Source: Comamonadaceae bacterium (lineage in GTDB: Bacteria; Pseudomonadota; Gammaproteobacteria; Burkholderiales; Burkholderiaceae_C). Taken from it: DNA of 37,729 bases. Every line of letters begins with the position of its first letter. The first letter of the stretch is position 1. Shown here piece after piece: positions 9,835 to 17,386 of this stretch. The notes under the pieces were generated by a model, which was not told the DNA's origin, did not search any database, and worked only from the letters and a program-made list of their open reading frames with translations. The stretch is taken from contig CANFLX010000025.1 in NCBI GenBank assembly GCA_947447985.1, forward strand, positions 1 to 37,729. The letters run 5' to 3'. The translations under genes and the position numbers were made by a program.

Positions 9835-11054
9835 CACTCGCCTTTCAACACGATGTCAGACCCCGTGGCCTTCAGGCTCACTCCGTGGGTTTTGAGCGCC
9901 CCGGTGGCTTGGGCCAGTGGGGCGGCTGGCAGGCTCAGGCCATGCAATTGCAATTCACCGTTGGCAAAGTCAATCGCCGTTGGCGCGGGCGCATCGGGCG
10001 CGGCCTGCGCCCAGGCGCCCAGCAGGGTCTCAAAATCCCGCGTGCCCAATGCCCCTGTGCTTTGCTGCAAAGCGGCCACGGCACGCTCCATTTGTACGGG
10101 TGCGTCCACCACCATCTGCGTGGTCGGGAAGGTGGTGGTCAGGATGGCCTCGATGGCCTTGCGCTGTGCCCTCAGGTCCGCGCGTTCCACCGCGGCGCGC
10201 ACATTCAGTCCTACGATGTTGACGGCCAGCAAGGCCACCAGACCCCAGCGCACTGCGCGCCACCGGGGGGCGTGCAACAGGCTTTGCCAGGCACTGCCCA
10301 GGCGCTTGAGGCTGCGGCTTCGCTGGTTGCTGGCCAAGTCAAGCTGCGCCAGATCCCAGTCGGTTTGGCACGCCGCCAAGGCCCGTTCTGCCTGGCTCTG
10401 CAGGGTCACGCTGCGGCCAAAAAGTTGTTCGGCCAAGGCGGCCACTGCAGGCTCGGCCTTGATGGGGCCGTCTTCGGGCCCATTCAGCAGTGCCACGGTG
10501 CTGGGCAACAGGGGCCAGGCCTGCACGCCATGGGCATGGGCATGCAAGAGCAGGGGCTGACCGGCGTTCTCTACCGCGTACAGCGCGCTGGTGGCATCCC
10601 CGGTCTGGGGAATGAGTTCGGGCACGATGCGCGAAACCGTCAGGCCGACCGCCTCCAGCGCCTGCACGCCCTCTCTCAACCAGCGCTTGTCACACACAGC
10701 CACCCAGGCCGTTGCGGCTTTGGCCGCGCCTGGGGCCAAGGCAAAGTGCAGGGTGGAGGGTTCGTCCAACAGCTGGTCTTCCAGCAAGCCTTCCAGCACC
10801 GCGCGCAGCCGAGCGCTGCTCACGCCTTTGGGCAATTGCACCGGGTGCCAGGAAATCTGTGCCGCACCGACCATCAGCACCACGTCGGTGATGCGTCCCA
10901 AGGTCGACGAAGCGCCCCCGCTGGCGCCTGGCAGCAAGGCCAGTGCGGCACTCGATGCCGAGCCCACGCGCACGCCGTCCGGGCTCAGGACGTAATCCAC
11001 CGCCGTGCTGGCTTGCAAGCCCGTGCGGGGAAGGGTGAGAAGGAGCGTGGCCAT
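9834..11054 (-). CDS. gspL: type II secretion protein GspL
   Basis: GspL is the bitopic protein that recruits GspE to the membrane. This copy is 406 residues, the usual length. The first 260 residues form the cytoplasmic actin-like domain, with a membrane helix at about 266-285 (WGLVALLAVNIVGLNV). A periplasmic ferredoxin-like domain follows, preceded by a helical region. The ATG at 11054 is followed by MATLLLTLPRTGLQA, a plausible start with a strand-forming N-terminus. The gene begins 3 bp after the gspK stop codon and ends in a TGATG overlap with gspM. Confidence 0.9.
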   Translation of the reverse strand: MATLLLTLPRTGLQASTAVDYVLSPDGVRVGSASSAALALLPGASGGASSTLGRITDVVLMVGAAQISWHPVQLPKGVSSARLRAVLEGLLEDQLLDEPSTLHFALAPGAAKAATAWVAVCDKRWLREGVQALEAVGLTVSRIVPELIPQTGDATSALYAVENAGQPLLLHAHAHGVQAWPLLPSTVALLNGPEDGPIKAEPAVAALAEQLFGRSVTLQSQAERALAACQTDWDLAQLDLASNQRSRSLKRLGSAWQSLLHAPRWRAVRWGLVALLAVNIVGLNVRAAVERADLRAQRKAIEAILTTTFPTTQMVVDAPVQMERAVAALQQSTGALGTRDFETLLGAWAQAAPDAPAPTAIDFANGELQLHGLSLPAAPLAQATGALKTHGVSLKATGSDIVLKGE

Positions 11055-11057
11055 GGT

Positions 11058-12059
11058 TCAAAAGTCTGTGGGCATTGTAGAGGGGGGGGTGCCTTGCCGA
11101 GTCGTGGCTATCAGGGGCAGCGGACGCTTGCGCCACAGGGCTTGCACCCGAGTTCCGTCGCGTTGTACGACTGAATACTCTTGTACCGTCTTGCCCTCGA
11201 TTTGCAGGGCGCCTTGCAGCGCAAAAAAGCGTGTGCTCAGACCCATGCGCTGCGCGTCCAGGGCGAGAGACGGTAGTCGGGCCGCGGTCTTGACTTCGTC
11301 TAGGCTTCCCCAGGGTTTAAGGCGACGAACCTGCAGCAAGCGCTGTGCGTCTGATGGCGTCAGGCCGTCCAGGCAGGCAGACAGCACGGTGGCGGACGCG
11401 GTGTTGAGGTTGACCGGCGTGCGTTCCGGCAGCACCGTGACGTAGGGACTGAGTCGGCTCACGGTGGTGGCGTCGAGTCCCAGCCAGGCCAGCTGCTCCG
11501 GGTCTTGGGGCCACAGTGGCCCATCGGCGCTGGCGCTCTGTGCCCGCGTGAGTTGCGTCACCAGCGTGTCTAGTTGGCTGCGTTGCAAGCCCAGCTGCGA
11601 AAACAAGCGCTCCCACACCCGCAGCGTGGGTGCGTGCACCTTGCCATCGTCTTGCACCAGATTGCGCACGTTGAGCCGCGCCTGCAAATCAGATATTTGC
11701 CCTGACAAAAAAGCGTTGGTGCTCGCGTCTGCCACCAGAGCGTCGCTGCGGTCTGCGGCCAAGAAAGTGGACAAACGGGCCTGCTCCAGCGGAATGGCCC
11801 AAGGTTCACCCAAATGGTCGCTGCCGCCTTTGCGGCCGTCTTCGGACAAGATCAGACGGGCCCAGTCCAGCGCGCCGCCGAGCACCCAGCTTGATTGGGC
11901 CCGTGCACGCTCAGCAGATTCCACCTCCACCGCGCGCCATTGCTGCCACAGTGCCCCTGAGGCCAGCGTGGCCACCAGCACCACCGTGAGCATGGCCAAC
12001 AAAATGGCGGCGCCGCGCTGGCGCGCGCGGCCTGAACCCATGGCGAGCTGCCGCCTCAT
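11058..12059 (-). CDS. gspK: type II secretion minor pseudopilin GspK
   Basis: GspK caps the tip of the pseudopilus. It is 333 residues, the largest of the pseudopilins, with a short basic leader (MRRQLAMGSGRARQRG) and cleavage expected before AAILLAMLTVVLV. As is usual for GspK, the Glu5 found in the other pseudopilins is absent. A large alpha-domain follows, containing LNVRNLV and the helix-hairpin-helix-like VNLNTASATVLSACLDGLT segment that marks the family. The ATG at 12059 overlaps the gspJ stop codon by 4 bases (ATGA). Confidence 0.92.
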   Translation of the reverse strand: MRRQLAMGSGRARQRGAAILLAMLTVVLVATLASGALWQQWRAVEVESAERARAQSSWVLGGALDWARLILSEDGRKGGSDHLGEPWAIPLEQARLSTFLAADRSDALVADASTNAFLSGQISDLQARLNVRNLVQDDGKVHAPTLRVWERLFSQLGLQRSQLDTLVTQLTRAQSASADGPLWPQDPEQLAWLGLDATTVSRLSPYVTVLPERTPVNLNTASATVLSACLDGLTPSDAQRLLQVRRLKPWGSLDEVKTAARLPSLALDAQRMGLSTRFFALQGALQIEGKTVQEYSVVQRDGTRVQALWRKRPLPLIATTRQGTPPSTMPTDF

Positions 12060-12784
12060 GGCGAACCACCCAGGCTAGGACTGGACCAGTCGCGTGTCAA
12101 CACACCGCTCACGGCCTGGTCTGCGGGCAAAGTCAGGCGCAACCGAACTCCGTCGGGCGTGGCACCTGCAGGGGCGGCGCTCGCCCCAGGGCTGCTGGAG
12201 GCCGCCGCAGGGGCAGGCGCAGGCGCCGCGGCATTGGCGTCTGCCGTGGACAGGGGGTTGGTCCATGCGCCGCCCCGGTAGAAAAAAATTTGCCAGTTCA
12301 GCAGGGGTGCAATTCGAACCTCCAGGCGCCGGTCTTCGTCGCTGGGGTTCTGGCCCCAGCGGGCGGCCTGGCTCCAGGCGGCCTGTAGCTCGGTGCGGGT
12401 GCGCACGGGCGGCGACTGCCAGCGCAGCCAGTAGCTGCGGCTTCCTATCAGCCGCTGCGACCACGCCACCACATGCAAGCCCTCGGCACCCGACTGGCTG
12501 TCGCGGCGCAGCAGGCGAAGGGCGCGGCCGTCCCAATCAATGCTGGGGGTGTTGGGCTGCAGTGCCAGCGCGTCCAAGTCGGCCCCCCATTGCGCCAGAC
12601 CCGTTTGCAGGGTCAGCACGTCTTCGGCGTGGGCGGTCAGTCGCGCATTGGCACCCACCATGCCGTCCAGTCCACGCCACGAGAGCCCAGCCATCAGCGC
12701 CATCAATGCCAGCGCCACCAGCAGCTCGACCAAGGTAAAACCGCGCTGGTTTTTGCGGCGAATGGCAGTGCGCGGCATGGCCAT
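12056..12784 (-). CDS. gspJ: type II secretion minor pseudopilin GspJ
   Basis: This 242-residue minor pseudopilin forms the tip complex with GspI and GspK. The prepilin leader ends ...RRKNQRG, with cleavage before FTLVELLVALALMALMAG, including the Glu5. The frame extends upstream to 12997, but the codons there overlap gspI and look non-coding. ATG 12784 overlaps the gspI stop as TGATG and is preferred; ATG 12778 is two codons later. A proline/alanine/serine-rich loop (residues about 190-215) is inserted before the C-terminal strand. Confidence 0.9.
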   Translation of the reverse strand: MAMPRTAIRRKNQRGFTLVELLVALALMALMAGLSWRGLDGMVGANARLTAHAEDVLTLQTGLAQWGADLDALALQPNTPSIDWDGRALRLLRRDSQSGAEGLHVVAWSQRLIGSRSYWLRWQSPPVRTRTELQAAWSQAARWGQNPSDEDRRLEVRIAPLLNWQIFFYRGGAWTNPLSTADANAAAPAPAPAAASSSPGASAAPAGATPDGVRLRLTLPADQAVSGVLTRDWSSPSLGGSP

Positions 12785-13161
12785 CAGTTGCGCCCCACGA
12801 TGGTCGAGATGCGCAGCACCGGCTCCGTGGTGTTGCGCACCAGCGCGTCGACCCGCACAAAGTTGGGGTTGGGCGTGGGCTGCACATTGAGCACCAGGGT
12901 GAAGGTTTGATCGGCTTGCAGGCATTCCCGGCTGCTCTCGCCCACGCCGGGCATCTGGCGGCTCAGGCGCAGTTGGTGCAGCGCGTTTTCTGCACACAGC
13001 TGGCCCAGCAACACATCGCTTTGGCGCTGGGCATGCAGCGTGAGTGCGCCGGTGGCCCGCAGACCCGCCAACAGCGCAAGGCCCACGATGGCCAACGCTA
13101 CGAGCACCTCAATCAAGGTGAAGCCTTGGCTGCGCTGCGGCCGGAGCGCCTGGCCTGTCAT
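12784..13161 (-). CDS. gspI: type II secretion minor pseudopilin GspI
   Basis: A 125-residue minor pseudopilin of normal length. The leader MTGQALRPQRSQG is followed by FTLIEVLVALAIVGLALLAG, giving the prepilin peptidase site and Glu5. The C-terminal domain has the expected two cysteines (QLCAENA and RECLQAD). The start codon overlaps the end of gspH by 4 bases. GspI nucleates the tip complex with GspJ and GspK in characterised systems. Confidence 0.92.
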   Translation of the reverse strand: MTGQALRPQRSQGFTLIEVLVALAIVGLALLAGLRATGALTLHAQRQSDVLLGQLCAENALHQLRLSRQMPGVGESSRECLQADQTFTLVLNVQPTPNPNFVRVDALVRNTTEPVLRISTIVGRN

Positions 13162-13688
13162 GGCGAGGACGCTCCCGCGGCGGCCTCGGCGGGCACCAGG
13201 GCAAAAGGGCGCAGCCCGTCGGTGGCGACTTGCAGTCGCACGGTGGGTTGGCTGCGCGAGGCCAGCACCAGAGCCTGGGGCTGCAACAGGGGTTCGGGGC
13301 CCAGCGTCAGCGTGGGCGCATTGCCCATGCCAGGCAGGGCGGGGTGGAGCACCGCAGTGACCGTGGTGTCGGTGCTGAGCCAGCTTTGCTTTGGCAGCGG
13401 CGGGCTCATGCCCTCCAACACAAAGCCGCCTGGCACCGCTTGCCAGACGATGGGGACGCCCAGCATGCGGGACTGCGCGCGGCCCGATTCCAGCATCGCA
13501 GCCAAGCGCTGTGCATCGCGCTCCAGGTTGGACGCCGTGTTGTCCCGCAGGGTCAAGGCCACACCCGCAGAGGCGATGGCAATGATGGCCACCACCACCA
13601 GCAACTCCAGCAGGGTAAAGCCCAGGCTGCGTTGCGCGCCGGGGCAGCGGCTTCGCCCCTCAGGGCTGCCAGCTGCCAATATCGGCAT
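13158..13688 (-). CDS. gspH: type II secretion minor pseudopilin GspH
   Basis: GspH (176 residues from ATG 13688) is the minor pseudopilin linking the tip complex to the GspG shaft. The leader ends ...PGAQRSLG and cleavage is expected before FTLLELLVVVAIIAIASAG. The frame is open to 13715, but MPILAAGSPEG at 13688 is the first ATG that gives a reasonable leader. Even so, the first 29 bases lie inside the end of gspG (stop at 13660). The same DNA thus encodes the C-terminus of GspG and the leader of GspH in two frames, so translational coupling is likely. Confidence 0.88.
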   Translation of the reverse strand: MPILAAGSPEGRSRCPGAQRSLGFTLLELLVVVAIIAIASAGVALTLRDNTASNLERDAQRLAAMLESGRAQSRMLGVPIVWQAVPGGFVLEGMSPPLPKQSWLSTDTTVTAVLHPALPGMGNAPTLTLGPEPLLQPQALVLASRSQPTVRLQVATDGLRPFALVPAEAAAGASSP

Positions 13689-14130
13689 TTTTGCCCTCGC
13701 CGCCGGTCTGGCCATCGGCGCCCAGGGACATCACGTCCACCTCGCCTTTGACGCCGGGGTTCAGGTACATATAAGGATTGCCCCAAGGGTCTTTGGGCAG
13801 CTGGTCCAGGTTCTTTTTCCAGTTCGGGGGCACGGGCTCCGAGGTCGGCTTGTTCACCAGCGCCGCCAGACCCTGCTCGGTGCTGGGGTAGCGGCTGTTG
13901 TCGAGCCGGTAGAGCTTGAGCGCCTGCATCAAATTGCTCACATCGGTTTTAGCGGCGGTGACCTTGGCGTCATCTGCCCGGTCCAGCACATTGGGCACGA
14001 TGAGCGCGGCCAGCACGCCGATGATGAGCAAGACCACCATCAGCTCGATGAGGGTGAAGCCGCGTTGGAGGGGGGAGGGGCGAAGGTGTTTGGGCGACAT
14101 ACGCTGCGGGGGTGAATACGAGTTTTTCAT
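13660..14130 (-). CDS. gspG: type II secretion major pseudopilin GspG
   Basis: GspG builds the shaft of the pseudopilus and is the first gene of the operon. The mature part begins FTLIELMVVLLIIGVLAAL. The C-terminal region DPWGNPYMYLNPG...SLGADGQTGGEGKNADIGSW carries the acidic residues of the conserved calcium site. Two starts are possible. ATG 14130 (156 aa, 23-residue leader) has an AGG 7-9 nt upstream. ATG 14100 (146 aa, 14-residue leader) has no visible ribosome-binding site. I take 14130. The bases just upstream form an inverted repeat that includes the ribosome-binding site (see 14131-14163). Confidence 0.95.
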   Translation of the reverse strand: MKNSYSPPQRMSPKHLRPSPLQRGFTLIELMVVLLIIGVLAALIVPNVLDRADDAKVTAAKTDVSNLMQALKLYRLDNSRYPSTEQGLAALVNKPTSEPVPPNWKKNLDQLPKDPWGNPYMYLNPGVKGEVDVMSLGADGQTGGEGKNADIGSWQP

Positions 14131-14163
14131 TCTGCCTGATCGGAGTGGCAGTATCCAGGCAGA
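14131..14163 (-). repeat. 8-bp inverted repeat abutting the gspG start codon
   Basis: TCTGCCTG (14131-14138) and CAGGCAGA (14156-14163) are perfect inverted repeats separated by 17 bases. In the gspG transcript the 3' arm ends directly at the AUG and contains the only AGG that could serve as its ribosome-binding site. A folded hairpin would therefore mask initiation. It could instead be a protein-binding dyad. The intervening bases contain GATACT on the minus strand, a possible -10 box without a convincing -35. Confidence 0.6.
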
Positions 14164-14189
14164 AAAAAGGGCACCGAAGTGCCCTTTTT
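14164..14189 (-). terminator. intrinsic terminator of the Ig-like lipoprotein gene
   Basis: AAAAAGGGCAC (14164-14174) and GTGCCCTTTTT (14179-14189) form a perfect 11-bp stem. Read on the minus strand the loop is TTCG closed by C-G, the very stable UUCG tetraloop, followed by a run of six T. It lies 19 bp past the lipoprotein stop and 33 bp before gspG, so it separates the glucan locus from the secretion operon. The A-run on the other side would let it work in both directions. Confidence 0.88.
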
Positions 14190-14207
14190 CTTGATTGGCG
14201 TGGGACT

Positions 14208-15269
14208 TTATTGGAAAGTGATTCCGCCTTTGACTGCCAATGTGGTGGGGTAACCACCGTATCCATCAACCACCGTTGAATTGGCACCTGTTGTGAGCCC
14301 GCCCTGAGTCAACGCAGCTACACCTCCGTTGGCTTGGAAGTCCACTTGGGAAACGGGTGAAACGGCGAATGCAGCGGCTGCAGTAGAAATACCTGTCCCG
14401 CAATCTTGCGTCACGGTAAAGGTGCTCAGCGTAGCTGTGTAAGCCGTGTCTGCCTGAGCCGTCAGTGGCAACACCTTGAGCAACTTTATGTTGCAGGCGG
14501 CACTGTTGACTGAATAGTACTTGCCTAAGGTAAGCATGACGCCAACATTGTGGTTTGCATTGCTGAAGAATTCAGGATTGGAACCAAGTGTGAAGGCAAT
14601 GGTGGTTTGATTGGTGACTGTCACACCAGCGGTGTTTGCGCTCGTGCTGAGGTCCGTTACACCGGGCGCCTGAACAAAGATCCCGGCGTATTGACCTACT
14701 GTTGCCGAAGGCACGCTGTAGTAAGAGTAGTACCGGCTGTTTGCAGCGGTGACCGAGGGGCTGATGTCAGCACCACCGCCGCAGGACGCCGGTGCTCCGC
14801 AATTCCAACCATCAAGGTCGCTACCGCCGTAACCACCAAATTTGCCTCCCTCGATGGTTCGCGCGTTCGCTGCAAATCCCGTGGAGAAGTTGATGACAGC
14901 TGGAGCCGAAGTCACCGTGATTGTCACGGCGTCAGAAGTCTTGGCGGAATAAGTGGAGTCCGCCGCCTTGGTGGCAGTCACGGTACAGGTTCCTGCCGTG
15001 GACGTCGCGGTCAATGTGGTTCCGCTTACCGTACAGCTCGCCGATCCAGTTGCTACCTGATAGGTCACCGCGCCAGTGCCACTGCCGCCCGAAGCGCTCA
15101 GAGTGGTCGTCGCGCTGGTAGCCAAGATGGTGGATGCTGCCGCTGCTGTCAGCGTCGCTTGCGCAGTCAACTGAGGCGTAGAGGAACTGCCCCCACCGCA
15201 AGCTGTCAGCAGCGACGCTGTCGCCAGCGCACAGGCTGACAGGGTGATGAGATTTCGAAGTTGGAACAC
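14208..15269 (-). CDS. Ig-like lipoprotein, candidate surface glycan-binding protein (uncharacterised)
   Basis: I do not recognise a characterised family for the whole protein. I start it at GTG 15269, which has a perfect AGGAGG seven bases upstream and gives MFQLRNLITLSACALATASLLTAC, a textbook lipoprotein signal with Cys24 followed by GGGSSS. The ATG at 15332 would add 21 non-signal-like residues and overlap the operator. Residues about 31-122 form a threonine/serine-rich bacterial Ig-like domain (LTATSTAGTCTVTATKAAD). Residues 123-353 form a glycine- and aromatic-rich beta domain with three cysteines in the first 80 residues or so. It has no catalytic motif that I can see. It is the only gene between a perfect LacI operator and a terminator, which implies a dedicated role in the glucan system. 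Function as a glucan-binding protein is inference. Confidence 0.7.
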   Translation of the reverse strand: MFQLRNLITLSACALATASLLTACGGGSSSTPQLTAQATLTAAAASTILATSATTTLSASGGSGTGAVTYQVATGSASCTVSGTTLTATSTAGTCTVTATKAADSTYSAKTSDAVTITVTSAPAVINFSTGFAANARTIEGGKFGGYGGSDLDGWNCGAPASCGGGADISPSVTAANSRYYSYYSVPSATVGQYAGIFVQAPGVTDLSTSANTAGVTVTNQTTIAFTLGSNPEFFSNANHNVGVMLTLGKYYSVNSAACNIKLLKVLPLTAQADTAYTATLSTFTVTQDCGTGISTAAAAFAVSPVSQVDFQANGGVAALTQGGLTTGANSTVVDGYGGYPTTLAVKGGITFQ

Positions 15270-15317
15270 GGCAAGGCCTCCTAGGGGTTGGATGAAATGG
15301 GCAACAAAAGCACTGTC

Positions 15318-15331
15318 TGAAAGCGCTTTCA
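15318..15331. promoter_or_regulatory. LacI-type operator A (TGAAAGCGCTTTCA), lipoprotein gene
   Basis: A perfect 14-bp palindrome with the central CG typical of LacI/CcpA-family operators, identical to three other sites in the window. It begins 4 nt after the -10 box of the lipoprotein promoter, so it covers the transcription start. Binding there would block initiation. Confidence 0.85.
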
Positions 15332-15335
15332 AAGA

Positions 15336-15364
15336 ATGGTAAAACCATTTATGTGTTTGCTCAA
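15336..15364 (-). promoter_or_regulatory. sigma-70-type promoter of the Ig-like lipoprotein gene
   Basis: On the minus strand, TTGAGC (15364-15359) and TACCAT (15341-15336) are separated by 17 bases. The -10 box is 4 nt upstream of operator A, the same geometry as at the transporter promoter. Confidence 0.6.
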
Positions 15365-15373
15365 GGGCGCGGG

Positions 15374-15390
15374 CTAGGGACTTACCCTAA
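15374..15390. promoter_or_regulatory. CTAGGG dyad upstream of the lipoprotein promoter
   Basis: CTAGGG-ACTTA-CCCTAA, a near-perfect dyad about 58 bp from the centre of operator A. It resembles the CTAGGGTATTCC elements near the GH81 and transporter promoters but has a 5-base rather than a 4-base centre. A further inverted CCCTAG lies at about 15408-15413. Function unknown. Confidence 0.4.
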
Positions 15391-15435
15391 ATTTCGATCG
15401 GTGTTTTCCCTAGGCCTACGGCTGCACTCGGCGCT

Positions 15436-17307
15436 TCAATTGGTGGTGAAGTAAATCTGGTCGATTTGCGCGCTGAAGTTGGGTGTGCCACCGACCGCTT
15501 CGATGCTGAAGGGGATAGACACCAAGCCCTGGGCGGCAACACCAAATTCGCTCAAAGGGACCACGATTTCTTGCCAGTCTGTCGATCCACTCAGCTTGCC
15601 TGCGAGCGCAATCCACCCGACCGGCCCCGTGCCTGCAAGCCGCACCCGCACCCACTGGGCGCTGCTGCTGGTTTTGATCATGAAGTGCAGATGTTGGTAG
15701 GCGCTCAGGTCGCGTTCCGCCCCGACAAACTGCCAGCCACTGCCGTCGGTGCTGAGCGTGCAGCTCAGGCTGTTGGCGCCCTCGAAGGCGCTGGCGCTCG
15801 CGGCTTGCACCACGCCGCGGTTGTAGCTTTGTGGCGCGGTCAGGCCTGCCCAGGTGCCTGCATAAGTGTGGTCTGCATAAACACCCAGCGTGGCGGGCGC
15901 GGGGTCGGTGGTGCCTGGCGTGGTATTGCCCGAGGACGTGGGAAATGCGGCTGATGCCTCGCTGGGGTATGCACCCACAGTGCCGGCGGCGCTCCAGGGC
16001 ATGGACAGGTTGGAGTCGAAGTCGTTGCCATTGACGACCAGACTCAGGCTGGGACCGCTGAGCTTGGTGAGTTCCAGCCGAACCGTCTCGTTGGACAGGG
16101 TGATTGCCGGCACGCTGACAAAGTTAAAGCGCGTGGCGTGGTTGCCGCTGGCCGATGTGGCGGGATTGGCGGTGGTTTCTCCCAACAGGGTTTCCGCGCC
16201 CGCGCTTGTTCTGCGGTAGATGCGGGCCCGCACCGGGGTAGATCCAGCGCTGGACAGCGTCCATATCGACGCAGACCAGGCGCCTGCGTCCAAACTGCCG
16301 CTCAACAAGGGCGTGTACCACGACAGCGAACTATCTGCCAGGGTCACCACCGGCTGTGCGCCGGTGCCAGTGCCCGCTGCTGCATTGAGGTGCGGGTTTT
16401 GGCTCAGATGCCAGACCGAGGGCAGGCCGGGCGCGGTGCCCTTCGCAGGCCAGTTGCGGGTGTAGTGGCGCACGTAATCGATCACATAGGTTTGGGGGAG
16501 CACCGTGGTGCCGTCGGGCCAGCCCCCCCAGTTACCGCCCACGGCCAAATTGAGCAGCAGGAAATAGGGCCGGTGAAACGCCTCCATGTCGGCAGTGATG
16601 AGCTTGGTGCCATAGGTCACTCCGTCAATCGACCAACTGAAGCTTTGCGGTGTCCAGTCCACACGGTAGATGTGAAAGTCGTCGGAGAGCTTGGCCGCAT
16701 TGCGATAGGCAAAGCTGGGCATGGGGTTGATGTTTTGGGCGTTCAGGTAGTGCAAGGTGCCGTGCGTGGTGTAGTCCCCCGAGCCATCTGCTAAGCCACC
16801 AATCATTTCCATGGCATCGATCTCGCCGCAGCTGGGCCAGTCGGTGTTGCCACCGTAAAGGTGAAAAGAGTTGCAGCTGTTGCCCAGCAACCAAAACGCG
16901 GGCCACAGGCCTTGGCTACCCGGCAGCTTGGCGCGCATTTCAAAGCGGCCATAGGTGAACGACTTTTTGCCCGACGATTGGATGCGCGACGACGTGTAGG
17001 GCGCACCCCCTACGTTTTCGCGGCGGGCGGTGATAGTCAGGTATCCACCGCTGACGACGGCGTTATTGGGCTGGTAGTACTCCGATTCATTGTTGCCCCA
17101 TCCACTGGCGCCCACGTCGTGGGTCCAGACCGCGCTGTTCAGGGCGTTCCCATCGAACTCGTCGCTCCAGTCTAAGACCCAGTCACTGGACGATGGCGTG
17201 GTGATAGGCGGTGGGTATTGGTCGGTGCCTGCCCCGCCGCCGCAGGCCGTTACGAACAAGGCGCAGTACACCGCCATGCTCCACACAGTGGATTGCAAAA
17301 GACGCAT
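15436..17307 (-). CDS. GH16 endo-beta-1,3-glucanase (laminarinase) lipoprotein
   Basis: This 623-residue lipoprotein carries a family 16 catalytic domain (about residues 43-285). The signature EIDAME gives the catalytic residues Glu162 (nucleophile), Asp164 and Glu167 (acid/base). Flanking GRFEMRAKLPG, WPAFWLLG and FLLLNLAVGGNWGG segments are typical of bacterial laminarinases, which cut beta-1,3 (and mixed 1,3/1,4) glucans. The lipobox is VTAC with Cys22, followed by GGG. After the catalytic domain come a domain of about 150 residues (300-455) and a C-terminal beta domain (about 480-623), which resembles the end of the GH17 protein. It starts 79 bp after the GH81 gene and has no full operator of its own, so it is probably cotranscribed with GH81. 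Confidence 0.92.
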   Translation of the reverse strand: MRLLQSTVWSMAVYCALFVTACGGGAGTDQYPPPITTPSSSDWVLDWSDEFDGNALNSAVWTHDVGASGWGNNESEYYQPNNAVVSGGYLTITARRENVGGAPYTSSRIQSSGKKSFTYGRFEMRAKLPGSQGLWPAFWLLGNSCNSFHLYGGNTDWPSCGEIDAMEMIGGLADGSGDYTTHGTLHYLNAQNINPMPSFAYRNAAKLSDDFHIYRVDWTPQSFSWSIDGVTYGTKLITADMEAFHRPYFLLLNLAVGGNWGGWPDGTTVLPQTYVIDYVRHYTRNWPAKGTAPGLPSVWHLSQNPHLNAAAGTGTGAQPVVTLADSSLSWYTPLLSGSLDAGAWSASIWTLSSAGSTPVRARIYRRTSAGAETLLGETTANPATSASGNHATRFNFVSVPAITLSNETVRLELTKLSGPSLSLVVNGNDFDSNLSMPWSAAGTVGAYPSEASAAFPTSSGNTTPGTTDPAPATLGVYADHTYAGTWAGLTAPQSYNRGVVQAASASAFEGANSLSCTLSTDGSGWQFVGAERDLSAYQHLHFMIKTSSSAQWVRVRLAGTGPVGWIALAGKLSGSTDWQEIVVPLSEFGVAAQGLVSIPFSIEAVGGTPNFSAQIDQIYFTTN

Positions 17308-17386
17308 GGATAGCTTTCAAAAGGTGCGATCCACTGCGGCACTTGCGCGCAGGTCGGCCAGGAAAAAAAGAACTCGTTTTCTGGGC

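Noticed and set aside
17313..17319. GCTTTCA half-site just upstream of GH16
   Set aside because: Only one arm of the operator is present and the other side does not match. GH16 is better explained as the second gene of the GH81 operon.
17355..17386. T-rich tract after the GH81 stop as a possible terminator before GH16
   Set aside because: The stem (AGAA/TTCT) is too short and asymmetric; read-through into GH16 is the more likely reading.
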